DNA of 23,443 nucleotides. Origin: DASPTT01 sp035623275 (lineage in GTDB: Bacteria; Actinomycetota; Acidimicrobiia; Acidimicrobiales; UBA8190). Positions 1 through 7,833 of this stretch are shown piece by piece. Position 1 is the stretch's first letter. Each line of letters begins with the position of its first letter. A program made the position numbers and the translations under genes. A model generated the notes under the pieces. It did no database searches and was not told where the DNA came from. It saw only the letters and a list, made by a program, of their open reading frames with translations. The stretch covers positions 1 through 23,443 of the forward strand of contig DASPTT010000044.1 of assembly GCA_035623275.1 (NCBI GenBank), in the 5' to 3' direction.

Positions 1-812
1 ACGGGATGGGGCGTCACCACCACCGTGTGTCGCGTCCCGTTGCGGTCGACCACGATGGTCACGGGCTGACCCGGATGCGAGGAGACGACCCCGGTGAACT
101 GGTCGAACGACGTCACCGCACGCCCGTCGACGGAGACGACCACGTCGCCGGCCCGGATCCCCGCGGCGCGGGCCGGGTCGAGTTGTCCGCTGACGGGCAC
201 AAGACCGCCGATGGCCACCCGGGACGTGTCCGGGGCGCCGACGAACACGAGCATCCCCCAGATGAGCAGGAACGCCATGACGAAGTGCATGAACGAGCCG
301 GCCAGGCTGACGGCCAGCCGGTTGTGGAAGGGCTTGGACCGATAGGCCCTCGGCTCGTCGGCCGGGTCCACCTCCTCGGTGTTGACCATGCCGATGATCC
401 GCACGTAGCCGCCGGCGGGGATGGCCTTCACGCCGTACTCGGTCTCACCCCGGCGGAAGGACCAGATCCGGGGCCCGAAGCCGAGGAAGTACTCGGTGAC
501 CTTCATGCCGCTCCACTTGGCCGTGGCGAAGTGGCCGAGCTCGTGGAGCATGATCATGACGACCAGCGCGGCGATCACGACGAGGAGGTTCGTGGTCCCC
601 GTGGCCATCGCCGCCAGGACCACGAGCACCAGGATCAACACGAGCTGGCCGAGCGCCCGTCGCCCGTCGCGCGGCGAGATCGACGAACCGCCCCGCGACC
701 CGTCGGCCGGGCCCGCCGGCGCCCCCGACCCGGCACGCCGGCGCGCCGGCGCGCCGGGGGTGGGACCCGGGTCGCCGGTGCCGAGGGCGTGCGGCGAGCG
801 GAGGTCGGTCAC
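1..812 (-). CDS. rseP: RseP-like site-2 (M50) membrane zinc metalloprotease, C-terminus beyond window
   Basis: Intramembrane metalloprotease of the site-2 family, which in bacteria cleaves membrane-bound anti-sigma factors or other single-pass substrates. The 270 visible residues show a Pro/Arg-rich cytosolic N-terminus (1-52), a hydrophobic stretch (56-88), the zinc-binding HELGH motif at 90-94, a second membrane segment (about 168-192) and a PDZ domain (about 198-268, with GIRAGDVVVSVDG). The second catalytic motif (Asp-Gly of the C-terminal helix) would lie outside the window, so the gene is partial rather than broken. The GTG start at 812 overlaps the dxr stop in a GTGA junction, which decides the start and implies translational coupling. 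The order cdsA-dxr-rseP is common in bacteria. The substrate cannot be told from the sequence. The extra hydrophobic stretch before HELGH and the roughly 50-residue leader are longer than in many family members. Confidence 0.93.
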   Translation of the reverse strand, partial: MTDLRSPHALGTGDPGPTPGAPARRRAGSGAPAGPADGSRGGSSISPRDGRRALGQLVLILVLVVLAAMATGTTNLLVVIAALVVMIMLHELGHFATAKWSGMKVTEYFLGFGPRIWSFRRGETEYGVKAIPAGGYVRIIGMVNTEEVDPADEPRAYRSKPFHNRLAVSLAGSFMHFVMAFLLIWGMLVFVGAPDTSRVAIGGLVPVSGQLDPARAAGIRAGDVVVSVDGRAVTSFDQFTGVVSSHPGQPVTIVVDRNGTRHTVVVTPHP

Positions 813-2017
813 GACGACCCGGCCCGCTTCTCCACGGCCAGCGCGGCACGCTGGCGGGCGCGACGGTCGGCCTCGACCACGTCCTCGGCGTCGTCCAGTG
901 CCACCTGCTCGCAGGCCTGGAGGGTGTCGGCCACGATCTCGGCGATCGAGCCCCAGGTGATGGTGCCGGCGAGGAAGGCCTCGACCGCCACCTCGTTGGC
1001 GGCGTTGAGCCAGGCCGGGGCCGCGCCGCCGGCGCGGCCGGCCTCCTCCGCCAGCGCGAGGCAGGGGAAGGCGTCCCGGTCGGGCGGCTCGAAGTCGAGC
1101 CGGCGCAGCGTGGTCCAGTCGATCGCCCCGAAGGCGACCGTTCCGCGCGCGGGATAGCCGAGGGCGTAGGAGATGGGCAGTCGCATGTCGGGCATCGACA
1201 GCTGCGCCACCGTGGCGCCGTCGGTGAACTCGACCATCGAGTGCACGATCGACTGGGGGTGGATCACCACACCGACCCGGTCGTAGTCGACGCCGAACAG
1301 CTCGTGCGCCTCGATCACCTCGAGCCCCTTGTTCATCAGCGTCGACGAGTCCACCGTGATCTTCGGTCCCATGCGCCAGGTCGGATGGGCGAGCGCCTCC
1401 TCCACGCCCACGGCGGCCAGCTCCGTCGGGGTGCGGCCCCGGAACGGTCCTCCACTGGCCGTGAGCACCAGACGGGCCACCTCGCCCGGCGACCGCCCTG
1501 CACGCAGGCACTGGTGCAGCGCGCAATGCTCGGAGTCTACCGGGACGATCTCGGCTCCGGGCGTCGCCCGGGCCCGCTGGACGACGGGCGCGCCGGCGAT
1601 GAGCGACTCCTTGTTGGCCAGGGCCAAGCGGCGTCCCGACTCGAGCGCGGCCAACGTCACCACCAGGCCGGCGAAGCCCACCACGCCGTTGACCACCACG
1701 TCACCCAGGCGCGACAGGGCCGCCAGCCCGTCGTGCCCGGCGACCACCTCGGTGCCCGACGGTACCGCCGCCGCGAGCGCCCCGGCCAGCGAGGCGTCGG
1801 CGACGGCCACGACCTCGGGGCACAGCGCCCGGGCCTGCGCGGCGAGCTCGTCGACCGAGCGCGCCGCGCCGAGGGCGACGACCCGGTAGCGCTCTGGCTC
1901 GGACTGCACGACCTCGACGGCCTGACGGCCGATGGAGCCCGTCGACCCGAGGATGCTCACGCCCACCGGCCCGCTCGGCGCGGCCGAACGGCCCGGACGC
2001 GCCGTGCGTGCCGACAT
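809..2017 (-). CDS. dxr: 1-deoxy-D-xylulose 5-phosphate reductoisomerase
   Basis: Cytosolic enzyme that converts 1-deoxy-D-xylulose 5-phosphate to 2-C-methyl-D-erythritol 4-phosphate with NADPH, the first committed step of the MEP isoprenoid pathway. The 402-residue product has the family's usual length. The NADPH-binding GSTGSIG is at 24-30. The metal and substrate residues are seen in VDSEH (D161, E163), ASGGPFR (187-193), DSSTLMNKGLEVIEAHE (223-239, with N229, K230 and E233) and HPQSIVHS (253-260). The ATG at 2017 shares one base with the cdsA stop (TGATG), which supports this start although the frame stays open far upstream. The stop overlaps the rseP GTG. Only 16 Pro/Ala/Arg-rich residues precede the first strand, which fits. 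Nothing in the gene looks damaged, and the call is firm. Confidence 0.97.
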   Translation of the reverse strand: MSARTARPGRSAAPSGPVGVSILGSTGSIGRQAVEVVQSEPERYRVVALGAARSVDELAAQARALCPEVVAVADASLAGALAAAVPSGTEVVAGHDGLAALSRLGDVVVNGVVGFAGLVVTLAALESGRRLALANKESLIAGAPVVQRARATPGAEIVPVDSEHCALHQCLRAGRSPGEVARLVLTASGGPFRGRTPTELAAVGVEEALAHPTWRMGPKITVDSSTLMNKGLEVIEAHELFGVDYDRVGVVIHPQSIVHSMVEFTDGATVAQLSMPDMRLPISYALGYPARGTVAFGAIDWTTLRRLDFEPPDRDAFPCLALAEEAGRAGGAAPAWLNAANEVAVEAFLAGTITWGSIAEIVADTLQACEQVALDDAEDVVEADRRARQRAALAVEKRAGSS

Positions 2018-3750
2018 CACCCGAGATGCAGTACCCGGACGAGGTAGTACGTCGCGGGCAGCACGAACAACAGGGCGTCGACGCGGTCGAGGACCCCACC
2101 GTGCCCGGGGAGCAGCGACCCCATGTCCTTGAGCCCGAGGTCGCGCTTGAGCAGCGACTCGGACAGGTCGCCGATCGGCCCGAGGATGGCCGCGACCACG
2201 CCGAGCACCGCGGCCTTCGAGGGCGTCCACGGCGCGATGTGCCCGGTGATCACCACCGAGGCGACCACGGCCACCACGAACCCGCCGACGAACCCCTCCC
2301 ACGTCTTGTTGGGGCTGACCCGCGGCGCCAGCGGGTGCCGGCCGATCCACGAGCCGACGACGAGCGCGCCCACGTCCGCACCGACGACGGCCACCACCGC
2401 CCCGAGCAGGAAGGCGATGCCGTGGCGGTGCGGGTACTGGCTCGGCGCCAGGATGAGGCCGGCGAAGCCCCCGAGGACGCCGATCCAGGCGAACCCCAGC
2501 AGCGTCGCCCCGATCCCCCGTGTCGGCGAGCCGCGCTCCGCGCCGACGAGGTACCAGACCATGGTGGCCCCCACCGTCAGCGCGATGACGAGGGGGAAGG
2601 CGGCCACGCCCTTGGCGTACGCGGCGACGATCAGCCCACCGCAGGCGACCAGTCCGAGCAGCGTGGCGGGCCGGTAGCCGCCACGTCGGAGCGCGGCGAA
2701 GCACTCGGCCGCGGCGAGGACGACGACCACCGTCCCCAGGGCGACCGTGGCGACCGTGCCGAGCGAGAAGCACACGAGCGCCACCACCGCGGCGACGATG
2801 CCCGTGGCCACCGACAGGGGCACGTTGCGCTTGCCGCCGCCGGGGGCCTCGGGGCCCCGGCCCGCGGGCTGGCCGCGGCCGTTGGCCCGGGGGCCCGACC
2901 CCGCGTGCCGCCGGACCGGCGGCGCGGGGGCGGCCGGGACCCGCAACGGCTCGTCCTGCGCGGCGACGGCGCGTGCAGCGGGGGGCACCGCCACCCGCAG
3001 CGCCTCGGCGGCCGTCTCGTGGGTGATGTCGGGTGGCACCACCCCCGCGTCCTCGCCCGCGGCGCTGATCACGTGGCGAGCCGACGCCAGCGGTGCGGGC
3101 TCGGGCGCCGCCGCCCCACGCGCCTCGGGCACGTCACGATCGTCGGGTGCCTCGGCCACGGCCGGGAGCGGGGCCGGCGCGCTCGCCAGGTCCTCGCCGT
3201 GGCCGAGGGCGTCCTCTTCGCCGAGGTCGCCGAACTCCCACTGGAGGTGCTCCGGCGGCGCCTCGTCGTCGAGCGCGCCGACCCGGGTCTCTTCGTCGGC
3301 GAGCAGGGCCGGCTCGAACGCCGCGTCGTCCCATTCGTGCTGGTGCTCGCGCCACGCGGGACCGGTGTCGCCCAGGGGGCCCTCGTCGTCGTCGCCACGG
3401 CGGTCGAGGATGGCCGGGACCTGCCCGGTCGGGGGCTCCGTCCAGTGCGGCAGGTCGGTCGCCAGCGGCTCCGCCGCCCGCGGCTCGGCATCGGGCTCCT
3501 GGGACGGCGTCTCCTGGGCCCCGCGCGACCCGAGGGCGAGCGTCTCCGTGGAGGGCTCCTCGGGCTCGACGTCGAACCCCAGGTAGCGACGGCTGCTCGA
3601 GGGCTCGGTGCCGATGGCGCTCCCCCACGCCGGCTCGCCCTCGGGGGCGAGCCCGCCGACCGGCTCGGCACCGGTGATCCGGACGCGCTCGGCGACGGGT
3701 TCGGCGGCCTCCTCGCCCTCCGACTCGTACTCCTCGCGTTCGTCCACCAT
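2017..3750 (-). CDS. cdsA: Phosphatidate cytidylyltransferase with long acidic N-terminal extension
   Basis: Integral membrane enzyme that makes CDP-diacylglycerol from CTP and phosphatidic acid, the precursor for phospholipids. Of 577 residues only about 308-577 are the CdsA domain: several hydrophobic segments, SPNKTWEGFVGG at 479-490 and the family signature ending in LLKRDLGLKDMGSLLPGHGG plus DRVD (533-558). Residues 1-305 are acidic, Pro/Ala-rich and without visible fold, holding islands such as RVRITGAEP (22-30), PHWTEPPTG (101-109), HEWDD (138-142) and LQWEFGDLGEED (169-180). Typical CdsA proteins are about 270-300 residues. The ATG at 3750 is preceded by AGGAGGG at 3759-3753, a strong ribosome binding site, so the extension is probably translated. 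The frame stays open to 3843, but that N-terminus has no such site. The gene lies 34 nt downstream of frr and overlaps dxr by one base. Confidence 0.95.
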   Translation of the reverse strand: MVDEREEYESEGEEAAEPVAERVRITGAEPVGGLAPEGEPAWGSAIGTEPSSSRRYLGFDVEPEEPSTETLALGSRGAQETPSQEPDAEPRAAEPLATDLPHWTEPPTGQVPAILDRRGDDDEGPLGDTGPAWREHQHEWDDAAFEPALLADEETRVGALDDEAPPEHLQWEFGDLGEEDALGHGEDLASAPAPLPAVAEAPDDRDVPEARGAAAPEPAPLASARHVISAAGEDAGVVPPDITHETAAEALRVAVPPAARAVAAQDEPLRVPAAPAPPVRRHAGSGPRANGRGQPAGRGPEAPGGGKRNVPLSVATGIVAAVVALVCFSLGTVATVALGTVVVVLAAAECFAALRRGGYRPATLLGLVACGGLIVAAYAKGVAAFPLVIALTVGATMVWYLVGAERGSPTRGIGATLLGFAWIGVLGGFAGLILAPSQYPHRHGIAFLLGAVVAVVGADVGALVVGSWIGRHPLAPRVSPNKTWEGFVGGFVVAVVASVVITGHIAPWTPSKAAVLGVVAAILGPIGDLSESLLKRDLGLKDMGSLLPGHGGVLDRVDALLFVLPATYYLVRVLHLG

Positions 3751-3759
3751 CGCCCTCCT

Positions 3760-3774
3760 GCCGGCACCGCCGGC
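3760..3774 (-). other. Small hairpin next to the cdsA ribosome binding site
   Basis: GCCGGC and GCCGGC flank a 3-nt loop in the frr-cdsA gap, giving a perfect 6-bp stem. On the minus strand its 3' arm ends directly at the AGGAGGG ribosome binding site of cdsA. It has no U-tract, so it is not a convincing terminator; it might affect ribosome access or RNA stability. In such GC-rich DNA a chance stem is possible. Confidence 0.35.
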
Positions 3775-3784
3775 GACTCGTGCG

Positions 3785-4357
3785 CTAGATCTCGAGGAGC
3801 TCCTGCTCCTTGTGCGCCAGGAGCTTGTCGATGGCGGCGACATGCTCGTGAGTGAGACGCTCGAGCTCCTTTTCGACCCGCTCCAGCACGTCCGAGGAGA
3901 TGTCGCCCGCCTTCTCCAGCGCCTCGAGCTCGTGGCGCGCGCTGCGGCGGAGGTTCCGGACCGAGACGCGCCCCTCCTCGGCCTTGTGCCGGACGACCCT
4001 GACCAGGTCCTTGCGTCGCTCCTCGGTGAGCGGCGGGAACGTGAGGCGGATGACGTTGCCGTCGTTGGAGGGGGTGATGCCGAGGTCCGAGGCCTGGATC
4101 GCCTTCTCGATGCTCGGCAGGGTCGACTTGTCGTAGGGGGAGATGACGAGGAGCCTGGCCTCGGGCACGCTGAGCCCGGCCATCGTCCGCAGCTCCGTCT
4201 CCGCCCCGTAGGCGTCCACTTTCAGGTGCTCGACCAGACCGGCGGTCGCCCGGCCGCTGCGGACCCCGGCGAACTCGGCCTGGGTGTGCGCGACCGCCTT
4301 GTCCATGCGGTCGCGGGCGTCCTCCATGACGACCCCTGAGAGCTCGTCGTCGGTCAC
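3785..4357 (-). CDS. frr: Ribosome recycling factor
   Basis: Cytosolic protein that splits the post-termination ribosome together with EF-G. At 190 residues it is slightly longer than the usual 185 or so. Family features are visible: DARDRMDKAVAHTQAEFAGV near the N-terminus, RSGRATAGLVEHLKVDAYG (33-51), PYDKSTLPSIEKAI, NDGNVIRLTFPPLTEERRKDL and the C-terminal helix rich in Glu, Lys and Leu. The GTG at 4357 overlaps the pyrH stop as GTGA, which favours it. An in-frame ATG ten codons later is an alternative that would give 180 residues; aligned with the Escherichia coli start, the GTG is at least as plausible. The pyrH-frr-cdsA order is the standard arrangement. Confidence 0.96.
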   Translation of the reverse strand: MTDDELSGVVMEDARDRMDKAVAHTQAEFAGVRSGRATAGLVEHLKVDAYGAETELRTMAGLSVPEARLLVISPYDKSTLPSIEKAIQASDLGITPSNDGNVIRLTFPPLTEERRKDLVRVVRHKAEEGRVSVRNLRRSARHELEALEKAGDISSDVLERVEKELERLTHEHVAAIDKLLAHKEQELLEI

Positions 4358-5106
4358 CGGATCAGCGTACCGATCTGCTCACCGGCAAGGGCGCGACGCA
4401 GGTTTCCCGGCCCCATCAGGTCGAACACCAGCACCGGCAGGCCGTTGTCCTTGCAGAAGGTGATGGCGGTGAGGTCCATGACCCGCAGGTCACGGTTCAC
4501 CACGTCCATGAAGGTGAGCTTGTCGTAGCGCTCGGCGGTGGGGTCCACCTTCGGATCCGCGCTGTAGACCCCGTCGACCCCCGAGTGTGTGCCCTTGAGC
4601 AGGATCTCCGCCTCGATCTCGGCGGCGCGCAGGGCGGCGGAGGTGTCGGTGGTGAAGTACGGGTTGCCCATGCCCGCGGCAAAGATCACGACCCGGCCCT
4701 TCTCCAGGTGGCGGACGGCCCGGCGCCGGATGTAGGGCTCGGCCACCTCCGCCATGGCGATCGCCGTCAGCACCCGCGTCGGCTGGCCGTGCCGCTCGAT
4801 CGCGTCCTGCAGCGCCAGGGCGTTGATCACCGTGCCCAGCATGCCCATGGTGTCGGAGGTCGTCCGGTCCAGTCCCTTGCCCTCGCCGAACGTCCCGCGC
4901 CAGATGTTGCCGCCGCCGACGACGACGGCCAGCTCGAGGTCCAGTTGCTCGCGCGCCGCCGCCAGCTCGCGCGCCAGGCGCTCGACGACCTCGGCGTCGA
5001 TCGTCTCGTCCGACGACGACGAGGCGAGCGCCTCGCCGGACATCTTCAGGACCAGTCGCCGTCGGGTGCCGGCGTGTCCGTCCTGCGCCGTACCGGCGGA
5101 ACCCAT
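4354..5106 (-). CDS. pyrH: Uridylate kinase (UMP kinase)
   Basis: Phosphorylates UMP to UDP with ATP in pyrimidine nucleotide synthesis, and acts as a cytosolic hexamer of the amino-acid-kinase fold. The 250 residues contain LKMSGEAL (20-27, catalytic Lys21), VVGGGNIWRG (62-71), the region TTSDTMGMLGTVINALALQD, GNPYFTTDTSAALRAAEI for nucleotide binding and KGTHSGVDGVYSADPK. The ATG at 5106 lies 18 nt after the tsf stop, with a modest GGGGAC purine stretch about 6 nt upstream. The first 15 residues are Gly/Ala-rich and poorly conserved, as in other actinobacterial versions. The stop overlaps the frr start. Confidence 0.96.
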   Translation of the reverse strand: MGSAGTAQDGHAGTRRRLVLKMSGEALASSSSDETIDAEVVERLARELAAAREQLDLELAVVVGGGNIWRGTFGEGKGLDRTTSDTMGMLGTVINALALQDAIERHGQPTRVLTAIAMAEVAEPYIRRRAVRHLEKGRVVIFAAGMGNPYFTTDTSAALRAAEIEAEILLKGTHSGVDGVYSADPKVDPTAERYDKLTFMDVVNRDLRVMDLTAITFCKDNGLPVLVFDLMGPGNLRRALAGEQIGTLIR

Positions 5107-5124
5107 TGGGCGTCCCCGGCGGGC

Positions 5125-5919
5125 CTAGCCGCCGACCTCGACCTGGGCGAAGCGCTCGATCTGCGCCGCCCCGATCACGTCGGCGACCGTCCGCTTCTCG
5201 TCCTTGGCGTAGGCCTGCTCGAGCAGCACCCGCTCCTTGAACCAGCCGTTCATGCGCCCCTCGACGATCTTGGGGAGCGCGGCCTCGGGCTTGCCCTCGT
5301 TACGCGAGATCCTCTCGACGGTCTCCCGCTCGGCCGCGACCTCCGCGTCGGGGACCTCCTCACGGCGCACGCAGCCGGGCCGGGCGAAGGCGATGTGCAC
5401 GGCGACGTCGTGGGCGAGCTCCTCGCTGCCGTTGCGCATCAGCACGACGACCGCGTTGACGCCGCGCCCGGCCTGGTTGTGCTGGTAGGTCCCCACCACG
5501 ACGCCAGGCTCGAGCGGGAAGTGCACCACCCGCCCGACCGAGATGTTCTCCTTGAGCGTCGTCTTGAGCTCGTCGACGGCCCCGGCTCGCTCCTCGACCG
5601 CACCCTCCCCCTTGGCCGCGACAAGCTGCGCCAGCTCGTCGGCCAGGGCGACGAAGCTATCCGCCTTGGCCACGAAGTCGGTCTCACAGCGCAGCTCCAC
5701 GATCGCCGCGGCGAGATCCCCGACGGCCACGGACACCGCCCCCTGGGTCGCCTCGCGCTCCGAGCGCTTGGCCGCACCGGCGAGCCCCTGCTCGCGCAGC
5801 CAGCGCTTGGCCGCCTCGACGTCGCCGTCGGACTCCTCGAGCGCGCGTTTGCTGTCCATCATCCCGGCGCCGGTCGCCTGCCGGAGCGCCTGGACGTCCT
5901 TGGCGGTGAACTTCGGCAC
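5125..5919 (-). CDS. tsf: Translation elongation factor Ts
   Basis: Nucleotide exchange factor that regenerates EF-Tu-GTP in the cytosol. The 264-residue product shows the UBA-like N-terminal domain with signature LRQATGAGMMDSKRAL (12-27) and the second signature ELRCETDFVAK (74-84), whose TDFV contacts EF-Tu. Length falls between the short and long families; some of the coiled-coil region seen in Escherichia coli is missing, as is usual in Gram-positive proteins. The start is GTG at 5919, preceded by GAGGAGGT at about 5938-5931, which lies inside the last codons of rpsB, only 3 nt after the rpsB stop. This strong site and the close packing indicate co-translation with rpsB. Confidence 0.97.
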   Translation of the reverse strand: MPKFTAKDVQALRQATGAGMMDSKRALEESDGDVEAAKRWLREQGLAGAAKRSEREATQGAVSVAVGDLAAAIVELRCETDFVAKADSFVALADELAQLVAAKGEGAVEERAGAVDELKTTLKENISVGRVVHFPLEPGVVVGTYQHNQAGRGVNAVVVLMRNGSEELAHDVAVHIAFARPGCVRREEVPDAEVAAERETVERISRNEGKPEAALPKIVEGRMNGWFKERVLLEQAYAKDEKRTVADVIGAAQIERFAQVEVGG

Positions 5920-5922
5920 GGC

Positions 5923-6861
5923 TCAGACCTCCTCGGGGGTCGTCGCCACGACGGCGTCGCCGGCGGGCGCCGTCGCCGCGGTGCCGGTCGCGACAGTGTC
6001 GGTCGCCGCGGTGTCGGTCGCCGCGGTGGCCCCCACCGACGCCACGGCGGGGCTCCCGGCGGGGGTCCCCGCGGGGGGGGTCTCGGCCGGCGCCTGGCGG
6101 CGTGCCCGGGGGGCGCCGCTGCGGGCGCTTCCGGAGCCGTTGCCCGGCGCGGCCGGCGCCGACGCCTTGCGGTGCTCGGCCACCCACCTGCCCTCGACGA
6201 CCGCCTCGGCCATGACCCGGCACATGAGCGATCCCGAGCGGATGGCGTCGTCGTTGCCCGGGATCACGTAGGTGACCTCGTCGGGGTCGCAGTTGGTGTC
6301 GACGACGGCCACGATCGGCATGGTCAGCTTGTTGGCCTCGGTGACGGCGATGTGCTCCTTCTTCGTGTCGATCACGAAGATGCTGTCCGGCAGTCGGTCC
6401 AGGTCCCGGATGCCCCCGAGGTTGCGGCGCAGCTTCTCGAGCTCGCGCCGGTGGCGGAGACCCTCCTTCTTCGGCATCGCGTCGAAGTCGCCGGAACGCT
6501 CCATCGCCTCGTACTCCCGCAGCTTGCCGACCCGGGACGAGATGGTGGCGAAGTTGGTGAGCATGCCGCCGAGCCAGCGCTCGTTCACAAAGGGCATCCC
6601 GCATGCCCGGGCGTAGGTGGCGATGGGGCCCTGCGTCTGCTTCTTCGTCCCGACGAAGAGCACCACGCCGCCGCCGGCCACGAGGTCCCGCACGTAGTTG
6701 TAGGCCTGCTCGACCCCCTTGAGGGTCTCGCGCAGGTCGATGATGTAGATCCCGTTGCGCTCGCCGAGGATGTAGCGGCGCATCTTGGGGTTCCATCGCC
6801 GCGTCTGGTGACCGAAATGCATGCCGGCCTCCAGCAGCTGGCGGGTCGTCACGACTGCCAC
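5923..6861 (-). CDS. rpsB: 30S ribosomal protein S2 with long Ala/Pro/Thr-rich tail
   Basis: Small-subunit ribosomal protein. The conserved core occupies residues 1-231: VVTTRQLLEAGMHFGHQTRR near the N-terminus, WNPKMRRYI, DLRETLKGVEQAY, FVGTKKQTQ, PDSIFVIDTKKEHIAVTEA and NCDPDEVTYVIPGNDDAIRS. It is followed by an 80-residue low-complexity tail (232-312) that contains a short repeat. The start is GTG at 6861, preceded by GGGAGGA at a normal distance; it gives the family-typical N-terminus M-A-V-V-T. An ATG five codons upstream lies on top of this ribosome binding site and is less likely. The gene leads the rpsB-tsf-pyrH-frr-cdsA-dxr-rseP set and has a 127-nt leader. Confidence 0.97.
   Translation of the reverse strand: MAVVTTRQLLEAGMHFGHQTRRWNPKMRRYILGERNGIYIIDLRETLKGVEQAYNYVRDLVAGGGVVLFVGTKKQTQGPIATYARACGMPFVNERWLGGMLTNFATISSRVGKLREYEAMERSGDFDAMPKKEGLRHRRELEKLRRNLGGIRDLDRLPDSIFVIDTKKEHIAVTEANKLTMPIVAVVDTNCDPDEVTYVIPGNDDAIRSGSLMCRVMAEAVVEGRWVAEHRKASAPAAPGNGSGSARSGAPRARRQAPAETPPAGTPAGSPAVASVGATAATDTAATDTVATGTAATAPAGDAVVATTPEEV
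5981..6025 (-). repeat. 15-bp tandem repeat in the rpsB tail
   Basis: Two perfect 15-bp units (GTGTCGGTCGCCGCG on the plus strand) lie at 5996-6010 and 6011-6025, with a diverged copy at 5981-5995. On the minus strand they encode Ala-Ala-Thr-Asp-Thr steps in the S2 tail. The repeat is in frame and does not disturb the gene. Confidence 0.85.
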
Positions 6862-6988
6862 AGCTGGTCCTCCCATCGGTTGTCCTTCCCCGGCGCTGCA
6901 CCCCGCAAGGGGCGACCGTGGACGCGTCCGGGTGCTTCGGTGTCGGTTCGGGTTCCCACCACCGCCAGGCGGCGGGGCCCTCAGGTTA
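6862..6988 (-). promoter_or_regulatory. rpsB leader region with possible -10 box and hairpins
   Basis: This is the 127-nt gap between whiG and rpsB. A TAACCT hexamer (6988-6983), just after the whiG stop, fits a TANNNT -10 element and would give a leader of about 115 nt. I see no clear -35. Within the leader are a CCGCC-AGGC-GGCGG inverted repeat near 6963-6976 and a CCCC-GCAA-GGGG type stem near 6903-6914. The GGGAGGA ribosome binding site lies close to the GTG. A long structured leader before rpsB would be consistent with autoregulation by S2, which is known in other bacteria, but that is inference here. Confidence 0.4.
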
Positions 6989-7822
<834 letters not shown>

Positions 7823-7833
7823 CCGCCTCCCCC

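Noticed and set aside
2018..2773. Upstream extension of dxr over the end of cdsA
   Set aside because: The TGATG junction and the conserved N-terminus starting shortly before GSTGSIG show the start at 2017.
5981..6025. Short repeats considered as a CRISPR-like array
   Set aside because: Units are directly adjacent without spacers, in frame inside rpsB, and only two or three copies exist.
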